Positions 48,775 to 58,952 are shown, counted from the first letter of the stretch. The stretch is 64,000 nucleotides of DNA from Rhodocyclaceae bacterium (GCA_016718525.1 JADKDD010000002.1:124001-188000), one strand, 5' to 3'. Made by a program: numbers and translations. Notes: a model not told the origin generated them from the sequence alone.

Positions 48775-51700
48775 TTACTTCAGCGAGAAATCGGCACGGT
48801 TTCCTGTTTTCTTCACGTCAGTCACAGGCTCTACTTTCGGCGCCAGTACATATACCCGGGCAGCCGGTATTCCGCCAGACTTCACCAGCCAATCCTGCGC
48901 TGCCAGCGCACGACGTTCTGCCAACTCACGCATCTCGTTTGGTCCGGCATCGATGTTGGCCAGCATCAGCTGCTCCATTTCAGGTACCGGTAAGGTTTTG
49001 TTCAGACCGATCATATTTTTTGGCTTCGGAAAACTTTCATTCTCATAAGCAAGGGTGAGGTACTTCGGGTACTCGGCGTCGGAAATCTGGATATCGGCCA
49101 ACGAACCCCCGGCATCGCCACGCTTGGTGATTTCGGCAAGTTTCTGAGTCTTTACACGACGTTCCAGCACGGCACGCTTCAGCCCTTCCTTGTCGCTCGA
49201 GGGATCAGCGCGGCCGGTGATTTCAAGGCTTAGGCCCGGCCTATCCTGCAAGGCTTTTGCGAGCGACTGCATGCGCTTCTCGGCTTCCGGCTCAAGTCGT
49301 GCACGACCGGGAGAAAATTCGATTTCCGACAATTCGTCACCGCCACCAAACAAGGAACCCAAAAGCGCGAATGGCGAGGTGACGGCCTTCACCACCAAAT
49401 TGCCAATGACTTGCCAAATCAGCCCTCCAAGAGAGAATTCCGGATCATTGATCGAGCCGCTAACCGGCAAATTGATGTCAATCTCGCCACGCGAGTTCTT
49501 CAATAGCGCAACGGCAAGTTTCACTGGAAAGGACGGTGCATCAGCGCCGCTGGCTTTGTCGCTGAAAGTCAATTGGTCGATAAAAATATGATTTTCGGCC
49601 GTCAGCTCACCCCGGTCGATTCGATACTTGACGTCCATCGAAAGCTTGCCTTTTTCAATCCCGTAGCCGATGTATTTCCCTGAATACGGGCTAAAGGTCG
49701 GCAAATCGATCCCCTTGGCTTTGGCCCCGATGTCCAGGGCAATCGGGTTCGAGAATGGATCAACCATGCCGGCAATCTCGAGCGGCGCACCGGTATCCAC
49801 GGACCCGCGGATATCCACCTCCCCCAACTTTCCGGCTTCCAATGGTCCGATACGACCATCAAGACCCGTTAGATTGGCGATGTAATTGGGCTTGATAAAG
49901 TTGTCGGTAAAGTTGATGCGGCCACCTTGCAAAGTGATTCTGCCCAGCTTGACCGGCGCGGATCCCTTGGCCACTGACTCGGATTTTGGCAGGCTTGCTG
50001 CATCCCGATGCGCCGGTGCAGTATTGGCACCATCGCCAACCTGGTCGCTGCGCACAAGGCCCTTGAGATTTAATTGCCCGGTTGCCGAGATCACAATTTG
50101 TGCAAAGAAATCAGACAGAGCGATGCTCGCGAGTTCAACTCTCAATGGTTGGGTGTTGACGCTGATGCCACCGACATCCAGGCTTCTGACGCGAAGCAAA
50201 TCCGTCGCACTGTTTTGATCTAGCAGATTAAGGTCTGTCAGCCGTCCATCGCCCTGCACCTCAACTCCTGCAGGAGTTCCATCCACCTTTACCTTGCCGT
50301 CAAACGATATCGCGCCTCGAGTCACCAATGCATTAAGCCGATTGCCAGCCCAACCTTGTAGCGGCACCAGATCGACCTCTTTCAACGCCAGCTTCAGATC
50401 AGCGGCAAATGGTGATGTTTTTACAATTCCGCTTGCCTTTAGCTGGCCTCGCTTGTTTACCTTGGCGCTTAGTTCGAGCTGACTTTGGCCAGTCGCATCG
50501 TGATTTGCGTCGGCTAACTTAAATTCGACTGACGTGGCAACCAGTGGCAAGGGGCTGGCCAATGTCTGATCAATAAAGTTGATCGCTCCGTCTCTTATTG
50601 AATACAACTTTATTCGTGTCTTCCACTCCGGTGACTTTGCCACCTCAGCGTTCGTGGCGGAGGGTGCTGCAAAGAGGCGTTGAAAGTCCAAGTCACCATC
50701 CGGTTCCCGCGTGACTGCAAGGCTTGGCGAATCAATTTCCACCGCCCCGATCGTTATGTTCCGTTTTGGCAAGATGAGACTTAGCCCGGTGATGGAGGCC
50801 GAAGGTATTTTCAGCAACGGAACTTTGTCTGCTGCGCGCTGCACGTCAATGTCGCTCAGCTGCAAATCAGCCAGAACCGGAACATCGCTGCCCAATTCAT
50901 AGTTTCGTACCGCTCCATTGATTTTGCTGATCGTTGCAACAAATGGCCGCAAAGCCGCATTGTCGCGATAGCGCAGACGCCAATCAACCAGACTGGTCTC
51001 GCCTATGCCGACCTTCCAACCGGCCTCGGCCGCTGCTTCTCTCGCCGCGCCAATTTTCACGCGCGCTGCGCCAGTCGAAGGGTCCCGCGTGCGCTGCGGC
51101 GCAGCGCCACCGGTAAGTAATGCGGTCAGTTCCAGATTGCCGTCTTTGCGCCGGAGGATATCGCCATCCAAGCCTTCAATCGCCAACTTGTCGACCCGGG
51201 CAGAACGTTGAACAACGTCCAGATTTCCCAGCGCCAGATCAAGCGTTTTCACGACCAGAAATCGGTGTCCGGTTTTGGCGTCCTGAGCATCCAGATCATG
51301 CAGTCGTACATTGCCGCTCAATTTGATCTCCGATGCAGCATCCGCTGTTTGAACAAATGTCAGCTTCAGGTCAGAGTCGACTTTGAGGGACACGAGCTTG
51401 ATTTTCAAAGGGACCGGAGAATATTCATCAATGCGCGTCAAGTCGAGGTTGTCAAACTTCAGGGTCAGCGCAGCCTCGCGGCGATCGGCAAAAGGCAATG
51501 CCTTGCCTTCGAGCGCGAAGGCGGCCCCATTCACCTTGGCCGAGAAGCGGGGCTCAACCCACACCGGTTCGCTACTGGCGAAATTCGCCAGGAACGGGAT
51601 ATCGAGCTTGAGCTCAGTTATTTCCTGATGGCTGTCCCTGGGACGGTCAACAAAGTCGACCTGCCCGCCGCTGATCTGGATGTTCGATACCGAAAACCGG

Positions 51701-52167
51701 GGGCTGGCGCTATCCTCATCTGCAGGTGCGTTCGCCCATTCTTCAAGCAAATCGGAGATGCTGTAACGGCCGTCGTTTCCCCGCTCAAGATAGATTTTGG
51801 GGCCGGTCAAGCGAACTTCGCTGATCACCGGAGCCCGGCGCGCCACCGACATCACCGATAAATCGACGAACAACTCGTCAATAGCCAGCAATGGCTTCGC
51901 CGACTCGTACTCTGGCAGATTGCCTATAGTCAGGCCACGGACGCCGAGCTTCAAGGCATACGGGGAAACATCAATTTCCTGGATTGTTACCGCCCGATGC
52001 AGCTTCTGCGACAGCTGTTCCTGTAACTTTTGTTTGGCATATCCAGGCAGCCAGAAATAGCCAAGCAAACCAAACAGTAAGAAGATACCAACAACTAGCC
52101 CCGCGCTGTTGCGCAGCCAAGGCTTACCGAGCACAGTCTTGATTTGTGGCGTTTTGGAATTGTTCAT
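48775..52167 (-). CDS. Large AsmA-like DUF748 family protein
   Basis: The 1130-residue product has one N-terminal membrane segment (about residues 16-35), then long beta-rich repeats as in AsmA-like and DUF748 proteins, for example VSDLLEEWAN- and DGRYSISDLL-type segments. The C-terminal 180 residues contain an OmpA-like stretch (FSPGRARLEPEAEKRMQSL, then LEITGRADPSSDKEGLKRAV). Proteins of this type sit in the inner membrane facing the periplasm and are linked to phospholipid transport or outer-membrane homeostasis; the role here is inference. It stands alone. Confidence 0.85.
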   Translation of the reverse strand: MNNSKTPQIKTVLGKPWLRNSAGLVVGIFLLFGLLGYFWLPGYAKQKLQEQLSQKLHRAVTIQEIDVSPYALKLGVRGLTIGNLPEYESAKPLLAIDELFVDLSVMSVARRAPVISEVRLTGPKIYLERGNDGRYSISDLLEEWANAPADEDSASPRFSVSNIQISGGQVDFVDRPRDSHQEITELKLDIPFLANFASSEPVWVEPRFSAKVNGAAFALEGKALPFADRREAALTLKFDNLDLTRIDEYSPVPLKIKLVSLKVDSDLKLTFVQTADAASEIKLSGNVRLHDLDAQDAKTGHRFLVVKTLDLALGNLDVVQRSARVDKLAIEGLDGDILRRKDGNLELTALLTGGAAPQRTRDPSTGAARVKIGAAREAAAEAGWKVGIGETSLVDWRLRYRDNAALRPFVATISKINGAVRNYELGSDVPVLADLQLSDIDVQRAADKVPLLKIPSASITGLSLILPKRNITIGAVEIDSPSLAVTREPDGDLDFQRLFAAPSATNAEVAKSPEWKTRIKLYSIRDGAINFIDQTLASPLPLVATSVEFKLADANHDATGQSQLELSAKVNKRGQLKASGIVKTSPFAADLKLALKEVDLVPLQGWAGNRLNALVTRGAISFDGKVKVDGTPAGVEVQGDGRLTDLNLLDQNSATDLLRVRSLDVGGISVNTQPLRVELASIALSDFFAQIVISATGQLNLKGLVRSDQVGDGANTAPAHRDAASLPKSESVAKGSAPVKLGRITLQGGRINFTDNFIKPNYIANLTGLDGRIGPLEAGKLGEVDIRGSVDTGAPLEIAGMVDPFSNPIALDIGAKAKGIDLPTFSPYSGKYIGYGIEKGKLSMDVKYRIDRGELTAENHIFIDQLTFSDKASGADAPSFPVKLAVALLKNSRGEIDINLPVSGSINDPEFSLGGLIWQVIGNLVVKAVTSPFALLGSLFGGGDELSEIEFSPGRARLEPEAEKRMQSLAKALQDRPGLSLEITGRADPSSDKEGLKRAVLERRVKTQKLAEITKRGDAGGSLADIQISDAEYPKYLTLAYENESFPKPKNMIGLNKTLPVPEMEQLMLANIDAGPNEMRELAERRALAAQDWLVKSGGIPAARVYVLAPKVEPVTDVKKTGNRADFSLK

Positions 52168-52290
52168 GACACCGTTCCGTGATGGGCGCAGTGCAAAGTG
52201 TAGCTTTCTGGCGAAACTTCGCTTTGCTTTTTATTTGATGATTCATTAGTCTGGCCTTACTCACCCTTGATTTCACTTACGTCGGCAGAA

Positions 52291-53040
52291 ATGAACACCG
52301 AAAAAAATCGACTTGGACAGAATGTGGGACGCCCGATGCCGGACTGGGCAGGCTGCAGCGTTCCCCCGCGAGCGACGATGGAGGGAGTGCTGTGCCGGCT
52401 GGTTCCGCTCGACCCAACAACACACGCGGAGTCGTTGTACCTTGCGAACTCGCTCGATACCGACGGCCGAATGTGGACCTATTTGCCATACGGCCCGTTT
52501 GTCGATTTGGCTGCCTACCGGCAGATGCTGGACAAAGCCGCAGTAAGTAGCGATACCTTGTTTTTTACCATTATCGACAAGGCGACGATGCGTGCGCTTG
52601 GCCTCGCCGCCTATTTGCGGATCGATCCGGGTATGGGCAGCATCGAAGTCGGTCATCTGAGTTTTTCACCGCTATTGCAGCGTCGTCCGGTCGCTACCGA
52701 AGCAATGTTCCTCATGATGCGAACAGCTTTCGAATTGGGTTACCGACGCTACGAATGGAAGTGCAACGCGCTGAACGAGCCGTCACGGCGCGCCGCCGTC
52801 CGTCTGGGTTTTCAATTCGAAGGCATTTTCCGGCAGGCGGCCGTCTATAAGCAGCGCAACCGCGACACCGCCTGGTATTCGATCATCGACAGCGAATGGC
52901 CGGCATTGAGCGCAGCATTTGGCGCATGGTTGGCGCCGGATAATTTTGATTCTTCCGGCGTGCAGCGCACATCGTTATCGGACTTGACGGCAGCTTTGGT
53001 TGCGCACAACAATTACACGCAACAGAAGGCCGGCGACTGA
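52291..53040 (+). CDS. GNAT family N-acetyltransferase (RimJ/RimL-like)
   Basis: The 249-residue product has a GNAT fold: LGLAAYLRIDPGMGSIEVGHL, the acetyl-CoA region QRRPVATEAMFLMMRTAFE, and NEPSRRAAVRLGFQFEGIFR. These match the RimJ/RimL acetyltransferase group that acts on protein N-termini or small molecules. The start is uncertain; ATG 52291 is used. The N-terminal 30 residues and the C-terminal tail are longer than the core domain. The substrate is unknown. Confidence 0.8.
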   Translation: MNTEKNRLGQNVGRPMPDWAGCSVPPRATMEGVLCRLVPLDPTTHAESLYLANSLDTDGRMWTYLPYGPFVDLAAYRQMLDKAAVSSDTLFFTIIDKATMRALGLAAYLRIDPGMGSIEVGHLSFSPLLQRRPVATEAMFLMMRTAFELGYRRYEWKCNALNEPSRRAAVRLGFQFEGIFRQAAVYKQRNRDTAWYSIIDSEWPALSAAFGAWLAPDNFDSSGVQRTSLSDLTAALVAHNNYTQQKAGD

Positions 53041-53094
53041 CATAATGACTGCGTCGCCATCAATGACGATTGAATTTTGACGTGGAGAAGCACA

Positions 53095-53346
53095 ATGAAG
53101 AAACTGACCATTACGATACAGGCCGAACTTGAAATTCCGGATAGTTGGGAACTGGTGGAGCACACCACCGGGGTGTTCGTACTCAAAGTTGGCGATCAAT
53201 TCGTGGACTTCGACATTACGCCCTTGTGTACAGCTTCCGAAGAGCCCGATGCAACCTGGTCTGATGAGGACGAGGAATTTACAGAAGAGATCCTCGACAT
53301 GGTCACTGGGCTTGATTCGCGGATGGAAATCTCCTACTTGCAGTAG
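53095..53346 (+). CDS. Hypothetical small acidic protein
   Basis: The 83-residue product begins MKKLTITIQAELEIP and is strongly acidic, with a run such as WSDEDEEFTEEILDM. I do not recognise the family. A good Shine-Dalgarno (GGAGAAG) lies ahead of the ATG at 53095, which supports it as a real gene. It has no signal peptide or membrane segment. Confidence 0.6.
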   Translation: MKKLTITIQAELEIPDSWELVEHTTGVFVLKVGDQFVDFDITPLCTASEEPDATWSDEDEEFTEEILDMVTGLDSRMEISYLQ

Positions 53347-53383
53347 CTTGCCTGTCACGACGCAAAACCAAGCAGCAGTTCAA

Positions 53384-53581
53384 TTATCTGTAATTTTTGA
53401 ACACCCTTTGCGCATCAGCTCCGGCGCGCTCAAGCGTACAGATTGACTCATCGTCGTCATGCGGACTGAAAAAATCATCCGCCTGCGCGCGCATCACCAT
53501 CGCAATTGCAGCCTCGTCGCTAGCGCCGTAGTTCTCGGTGATTAAAGTGGTAACCTCGTCGAGATAAGCTTCGTAATTCAT
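53384..53581 (-). CDS. Hypothetical small acidic protein
   Basis: The 65-residue product begins MNYEAYLDEVTTLI and is acidic (for example DDFFSPHDDDESI). It has no recognised domain. It lies between two plus-strand genes. Supporting evidence is weak: only an open frame with ordinary codon use, so it might be spurious. Confidence 0.4.
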   Translation of the reverse strand: MNYEAYLDEVTTLITENYGASDEAAIAMVMRAQADDFFSPHDDDESICTLERAGADAQRVFKNYR

Positions 53582-53691
53582 GTGGTCAGTTTATCGTTTT
53601 GTCGATACTCAAGAATATCTTTTGCTGTAAAAATGGGAATTTCGAATTTTGGGTAATCCATTTTTTCAATCATGCTGAAGGAGTTGCTACG

Positions 53692-54021
53692 ATGACGCGC
53701 AGTCAAATCCAGAACCTGGCCGCTTTAATTTTCACCGGCATTATCGCTGTCAACGCGAACGCCGCTCCTGTCAGTGTCGATCAACTATCGGCACAAAAGG
53801 CGGTCGCCAAAGTAATCAAAAACCCCGAAGAAGCCAAGTTTGGTGAATTCACCATCGCCGGACCGCATGGTGCATGCATGACCGTATTCAAGAAAAACTG
53901 GCAGTCTCTCGGCACACACGAAGCATTTCTGTTGCGCAAAGATGGCGGTTGGGACGCGCTTTACGTGGCGGATGTGCCCGGCGGACATGCCGGTTGCGTC
54001 GCAGAAATGGCAAAGCGCTGA
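53692..54021 (+). CDS. Hypothetical exported small protein
   Basis: The 109-residue product has a signal peptide (LAALIFTGIIAVNANA, then AP) and a mature part with two cysteines (GACM and AGCV). I do not recognise it. GAAGGAG lies before the ATG at 53692; the frame is open further upstream but without a good start signal. It is probably periplasmic. It lies 139 bp upstream of the M16 pair. Confidence 0.7.
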   Translation: MTRSQIQNLAALIFTGIIAVNANAAPVSVDQLSAQKAVAKVIKNPEEAKFGEFTIAGPHGACMTVFKKNWQSLGTHEAFLLRKDGGWDALYVADVPGGHAGCVAEMAKR

Positions 54022-54160
54022 TTTTTCTCATTGGTACAGGCGAGGAACCGTCCTGTTCATGGACCTCATGTTGTCAGCGCGCGCTCTAAACGCCAAACGT
54101 ATTTTTCTTACCCCACGATCCTTGATCCCAAGGATTTTGCAATTCTGAAAGTAACTGTCT

Positions 54161-55585
54161 ATGCGCAAATACTCAATTGCACTCGCTTGCTTATTTAGCT
54201 CCGTTTGTTTTGCCACCAGCGTTGCCGCTGCGACAACTGCGACAACGCCTGTCGCAGTAAAGGGCTTTACCTACATCAAGTCGTTGGGCGGCATTGACGA
54301 GTACCGGCTGGATTCCAACGGTCTTTCGGTCTTGTTGATGCCTGACCGCAGCGCACCGGTGGTGACCTTTATGGTGACTTACCGGGTCGGTTCGCGTAAT
54401 GAGGTTACCGGCACCACCGGGGCCACACACTTACTCGAGCACTTGATGTTTAAAGGCACGCCTAGATTCAACCGAACTAAAGGCAACGACGTTACCAATT
54501 ATCTGGAGCGCATTGGCGGAAATTACAACGCCTCGACCTGGCTCGACCGCACCAATTACTACGCTGAAGTCGCCAGCGAAAATCTGGAAGGCTATATCGC
54601 GATCGAGGCCGATCGTATGCGCAATCTGTCCTTGCGTGAGGACGACCGTCGGCCGGAAATGACGGTGGTCCGCAATGAATTTGAAATTGGCGAGAACGAT
54701 CCCTTGCAAGCACTAGATAAGGAAATATTTGCCGCTGCCTATCAGGCGCATCCTTATCACCACAACACCATTGGCTGGCGCAGCGATATCGAGAAAGTTT
54801 CCATAGAAAAGCTGCGAGATTTCTATAACACTTTTTACTGGCCCGACAATGCCACTGCCACCATTGTTGGCGATTTTGATCCGGAAAAAGCCCTCGGCCT
54901 GATCAAGAAATATTATGGCGCCTACCCGAAAGCGCCCAAGCCGATTCCACAGGTCTACACCGAAGAGCCGGCGCAAACCGGACCCCGCCGGGTCACGTTA
55001 CAGCGCGCGGGCGAGCTCGGTACGGTTGGCGTGAGCTACAAGAGTCCGGCCGGATCTCACCCTGATTATCCTGCCTTGCAAGTACTCGGCATCATCATGG
55101 GTAGCGGCAAGACCAGCCGCTTTTTTCGGGCCTTGACCGACAAAAATCTCACTACCAATGTGGTTTCGGAACCCGGTTTTTTTCACGACCCGACACTGTT
55201 CCAAATCTATGCCAGTCTGGCGCCCGGTGCCAAGCACGAGGCTGTTGAAAAAATCATCCTTGATGAAGTCGCTCGGGTGAAAGCCGATGGGGTCACCGAG
55301 GCAGAAGTCGCCACCGCCGCAGGAAAAATTCGCGCCAACACCGCATATGGCCGTGACGGATCATTTGCCATCGCCAGCAATATCAACGAAGACATTGCTG
55401 CCGGCGACTGGACCTTATTCATCACTTTGGATAAGTCGCTCGCGAAAGTCACTGCTGCCGATGTGAAGCGTGTGGCAAATACCTATCTCAAAGAAAATCA
55501 AAGTACGACCGGTTGGTTTGTCCCCGTCACCGCTGCGGCCGATACGGGTGCAGTGACTGCCACGGCACCTGTCACTGCGAAATAA
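54161..55585 (+). CDS. M16 family zinc metallopeptidase, catalytic subunit
   Basis: The 474-residue product has a signal peptide (ALACLFSSVCFATSVAAA) and the inverted zinc motif HLLEH (residues 90-94) with the downstream Glu segment VVRNEFEIGEND. It is therefore an active insulinase-like or pitrilysin-type peptidase in the periplasm. The following gene encodes a second M16 protein without HxxEH, 17 bp away, which makes an active/inactive pair like known bacterial heterodimers. Confidence 0.93.
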   Translation: MRKYSIALACLFSSVCFATSVAAATTATTPVAVKGFTYIKSLGGIDEYRLDSNGLSVLLMPDRSAPVVTFMVTYRVGSRNEVTGTTGATHLLEHLMFKGTPRFNRTKGNDVTNYLERIGGNYNASTWLDRTNYYAEVASENLEGYIAIEADRMRNLSLREDDRRPEMTVVRNEFEIGENDPLQALDKEIFAAAYQAHPYHHNTIGWRSDIEKVSIEKLRDFYNTFYWPDNATATIVGDFDPEKALGLIKKYYGAYPKAPKPIPQVYTEEPAQTGPRRVTLQRAGELGTVGVSYKSPAGSHPDYPALQVLGIIMGSGKTSRFFRALTDKNLTTNVVSEPGFFHDPTLFQIYASLAPGAKHEAVEKIILDEVARVKADGVTEAEVATAAGKIRANTAYGRDGSFAIASNINEDIAAGDWTLFITLDKSLAKVTAADVKRVANTYLKENQSTTGWFVPVTAAADTGAVTATAPVTAK

Positions 55586-55602
55586 CTCAGGCGACTACAT
55601 TT

Positions 55603-56961
55603 ATGAAATCATCTACTCAGTTCCTTCTTGCCTGCGGCGCGCTTGCCATCTCGGTTGTGGGCTTCGTACCACGTAGTTTTGCCGCACCGACCTCCAGTGT
55701 CACCCAAAACATTGTCCGCCAAAATGTCGGCGGGATTGATTTAGTGGTGCTCAAGACCGGAATCAAAGACGTTGTCACAATTCGAGGCACGCTTGCGGCG
55801 GGCGATTCGCGCAGCCCGGAATCAAACTTCGCATTGGCGGATCTGGCAGCGGGCATGCTCGATAAGGGCACGGTGAATCGCGACAAGTTCGCCATCGCCA
55901 AGACGCTCGGCGATGCAGGCGCCGCCATCAGCTTTAACACCAGCGCCAGCGCGCTCAATATCTCGGCCAAATGTTTGCGTGCCGATCTGCCGATGGTCAT
56001 CGGGTTGCTCGGCGAACAACTGCGCAGTCCGGCATTCGCACAGGATGAGTTCGTCAAGCTGAAGAAACAGCTTGCGGGCGAGTTGGCGCGAGCAATGGAA
56101 GAAACTGATTTCCGTGCCAATCTGGCTTTTGTTCGTGCGGTCTACCCGAAAGGCCACCCGAATCGGGGAACGTCGGCGGAAGAGTATCTGGCTGCTGTCG
56201 ACAAAGCCACCCTCGAGGAAGTCAAGGCGTTTCATGCGCAAATGTATGGTCCGGTCACCATGCGACTGGTGGTCGTCGGTGATGTCGACGCAAAGGTATT
56301 GGCGGTTGAACTTTCCAGGGCATTTAGTGGCTGGAACGGCGGGTCTGCCCAGCCGCCTGCCGCACGGGCAGGCAAGTCCAAGGCGATGCGCGAAGAGATT
56401 GTTCAGATGCCCGACAAAACCAACGTCACACTTATTTGGGGTCAGGCCACCCAACTGCGTAATGGCGAACCTGATGCGCTTGCATTGCGCGTTGGCACCG
56501 CCGCATTCGGCAGCGGCTTTACCGGGCGCCTGATGGCAAGCGTGCGCGACAAGGAAGGTTTGACGTATGGCATCGGCGCGTTTAATTCCAACGACACATT
56601 TGTTGACGGCGATTGGCGCATCCAAGGCAACTTCGCCCCGGATCTGCTGAACAAAGGTGTGGCGTCAACCAAACTGCAATTATTGCGCTGGCACAAGGAC
56701 GGTATCACCGCGAAGGAACTGGCGGACACCAAGGGCAAGTTTGTCGGCACTTACAAACTCGGGCTTTCCACCACGGGCGGAATGGCAGATACCATTTTGA
56801 ACACATTGAATCGCGATTTGCCGCTGTCTTACATCGATGAATTTGGCGATCGGGTGAATGCGCTGACCCTCGAACAGGTGAACGGCGCGATCCAGAAACA
56901 TTTGCACCCGGATCACATGGTGTTGATTGAAGCAGGAACGATCCCGGTGGCGACAAAATAG
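55603..56961 (+). CDS. M16 family peptidase homolog lacking HxxEH (non-catalytic subunit)
   Basis: The 452-residue product has a signal peptide (LLACGALAISVVGFVPRSFA) and an M16 fold. The zinc motif position reads ALADLAAGML, so no HxxEH is present. It probably partners the upstream active M16 protein. GFTGRLMASVRDKEGLTYGIGA is the conserved C-terminal segment that completes the cavity. The longer frame from 55513 overlaps the upstream gene. Confidence 0.9.
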   Translation: MKSSTQFLLACGALAISVVGFVPRSFAAPTSSVTQNIVRQNVGGIDLVVLKTGIKDVVTIRGTLAAGDSRSPESNFALADLAAGMLDKGTVNRDKFAIAKTLGDAGAAISFNTSASALNISAKCLRADLPMVIGLLGEQLRSPAFAQDEFVKLKKQLAGELARAMEETDFRANLAFVRAVYPKGHPNRGTSAEEYLAAVDKATLEEVKAFHAQMYGPVTMRLVVVGDVDAKVLAVELSRAFSGWNGGSAQPPAARAGKSKAMREEIVQMPDKTNVTLIWGQATQLRNGEPDALALRVGTAAFGSGFTGRLMASVRDKEGLTYGIGAFNSNDTFVDGDWRIQGNFAPDLLNKGVASTKLQLLRWHKDGITAKELADTKGKFVGTYKLGLSTTGGMADTILNTLNRDLPLSYIDEFGDRVNALTLEQVNGAIQKHLHPDHMVLIEAGTIPVATK

Positions 56962-56988
56962 GCATTCAGCATCAAGCAAAAGCTAATC

Positions 56989-57012
56989 GTCAGTTGGTGC
57001 CAACGTGTGGTC
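56989..57012 (-). repeat. Dispersed repeat, copy 9 (degenerate)
   Basis: Only the GCACCAACTGAC part is well kept; the CGGCGTG part is reduced to ACACGTTG. It lies between the M16 pair and the Xaa-Pro aminopeptidase, just before an 8-bp stem (GCACAGCC 57021-57028 with GGCTGTGC 57049-57056). Confidence 0.45.
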
Positions 57013-57149
57013 TCGGCCTTGCACAGCCGAGCCGCTCCACAGACGCAAGGCTGTGCTTTGCGATTTCCCTGCACCACTACCGTTGATGCTGTGTTTGTTG
57101 GAAAATGTTGATCTCATGCCCGCACGGCGAAACTGAGTAAAGTCCAAAC

Positions 57150-58952
57150 ATGATCGATCCATCCAGAATTTCTGCGCGCATTACCACCCTGCGTTTGGTG
57201 ATGAAACAGCATGGCGTCGCCGCTTGCCTGCTGCCCTCGTCGGATCCCCACTTGTCGGAATATCTGCCGGAGCATTGGCAGGGACGGCAGTGGTTTTCCG
57301 GATTTACCGGGTCAATGGGGACATTGATCGTGACCAATGATTTTGCCGGCGTATGGGCCGACAGTCGCTACTGGCAGCAGGCCGAAAAAGAACTGGCCGG
57401 CACCGGCATTGCACTGATGAAAATCAATTCTGGGGCAAGTACGCAGCATGTCGAATGGCTAGCGCAGAACGTGGGGCGCGGTTCCACCGTCACGGTAGAT
57501 GGGGCGGTGTTTGGTTTGGAGGCTGCGAAAAATCTCACTGCCGCACTGGAAGAAGCAGGGGTTCAACTTCGTACCGACATGGATTTGATTTCCGGCGCGT
57601 GGCCCGAGCGTCCGGGATTGCCGAATGCTCCGGTGTATGAACATTGCGCACCGTACGCGAGTGCTCCACGTGCCGAGAAATTTGTTCAGTTGCGCACGAC
57701 GATGGCGCGGTTTGGAGCGCAATGGCATTGGCTGTCAACACTGGATGACATTGCCTGGCTGTTTAACCTGCGTGGCGCCGATGTGTCGTATAACCCGGTA
57801 TTCTTGGCACATGCATTGATCGGCATGGATCGCGCGACGCTCTTTGTCGGGGCCGGAAAAATTGATTCGGCGCTGACCGCTCGACTGATGCTTGATGGCA
57901 TCGAGGTCGCCGACTATGCGCAAGCCTTGCCTGCCTTGGCGGGACTGCCACCCGGCAGTCGCATCCTGATCGACCCGCGTCGCATTACCCTTGGCACCGC
58001 CAATGCCATTGCGAAAGGGATCGAACGCGTTGAGCAAATGAATCCCACCACACTAGCCAAATCGCAAAAAACCGCCAACGAAATTGGCAATTGGCGCCAG
58101 GCGATGGAGCAGGATGGTGCGGCACTGTGCGAGTTCTTTGCCTGGCTCGAAGGTGCCCTGACAGCCGGCGAAACGATCTCTGAAATTTTGATTGACGAAA
58201 AAATTACGACGGCACGTGCGCGGCGGCCAAACTTTGTCTGCCCGAGTTTTGGCACGATTGCCGGATGGAACGGCAATGGCGCCATGCCGCACTACCACGC
58301 CACGCCAGAATCACACGCCATAATCAAAGGTGATGGTCTGCTATTGATCGACTCCGGCGGCCAGTACCTGGGGGGCACGACAGACATCACGCGGACGATC
58401 GCCGTTGGCAATTTGCTGCCGCAGCAACGAACAGACTGCACTTTGGTGCTCAAGGGTATGTTGCAATTGGCAATGGCCGTGTTTCCGGTAGGAACTTTGG
58501 GGCCGACGCTGGATATCCTTGCCCGCGCGCCGATCTGGGCTTCAGGCGTGAACTACGGCCACGGCACCGGCCACGGCGTTGGCTATTTCCTGAATGTGCA
58601 CGAAGGGCCGCAAACCATTTCGCCGCAGACACAACCTGCGCCAACCACGACAATGCTCGCCGGCATGGTGACTTCGGATGAGCCCGGAATCTATCGTCCC
58701 GACCAGTGGGGTGTGCGGATCGAAAATCTGTTGCTGACCGTGCCGGCAGCAACGACTGAATTCGGTGAATTCTTGCGCTTTGAAACCTTGACGCTGTGCC
58801 CGATTGATGTGCGCTGCATCAACGTAAGCATGCTCACCGCACCTGAACGCGATGCGTTCAATGCCTACCACGCGGAAGTGCGGCGAAGGCTGGCGCCACT
58901 TGTCGATGGCGCGGCGCTGGATTGGCTCAATCGGGCGACGGCGGCAATCTAG
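57150..58952 (+). CDS. Long-form Xaa-Pro aminopeptidase (M24 family)
   Basis: The enzyme removes the first residue from peptides with proline in second place. The 600-residue product has two creatinase-like N-terminal domains and a C-terminal pita-bread domain with the metal ligands: LLIDSGGQYLGGTTDITRT, GHGTGHGVGYFLNVHEGP, and SDEPGIY followed by RIENLLL. The length fits the eukaryote-like long type rather than E. coli PepP (about 440). It is cytoplasmic (no signal). Its 3' end overlaps the EamA gene by 26 bp. Confidence 0.93.
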   Translation: MIDPSRISARITTLRLVMKQHGVAACLLPSSDPHLSEYLPEHWQGRQWFSGFTGSMGTLIVTNDFAGVWADSRYWQQAEKELAGTGIALMKINSGASTQHVEWLAQNVGRGSTVTVDGAVFGLEAAKNLTAALEEAGVQLRTDMDLISGAWPERPGLPNAPVYEHCAPYASAPRAEKFVQLRTTMARFGAQWHWLSTLDDIAWLFNLRGADVSYNPVFLAHALIGMDRATLFVGAGKIDSALTARLMLDGIEVADYAQALPALAGLPPGSRILIDPRRITLGTANAIAKGIERVEQMNPTTLAKSQKTANEIGNWRQAMEQDGAALCEFFAWLEGALTAGETISEILIDEKITTARARRPNFVCPSFGTIAGWNGNGAMPHYHATPESHAIIKGDGLLLIDSGGQYLGGTTDITRTIAVGNLLPQQRTDCTLVLKGMLQLAMAVFPVGTLGPTLDILARAPIWASGVNYGHGTGHGVGYFLNVHEGPQTISPQTQPAPTTTMLAGMVTSDEPGIYRPDQWGVRIENLLLTVPAATTEFGEFLRFETLTLCPIDVRCINVSMLTAPERDAFNAYHAEVRRRLAPLVDGAALDWLNRATAAI

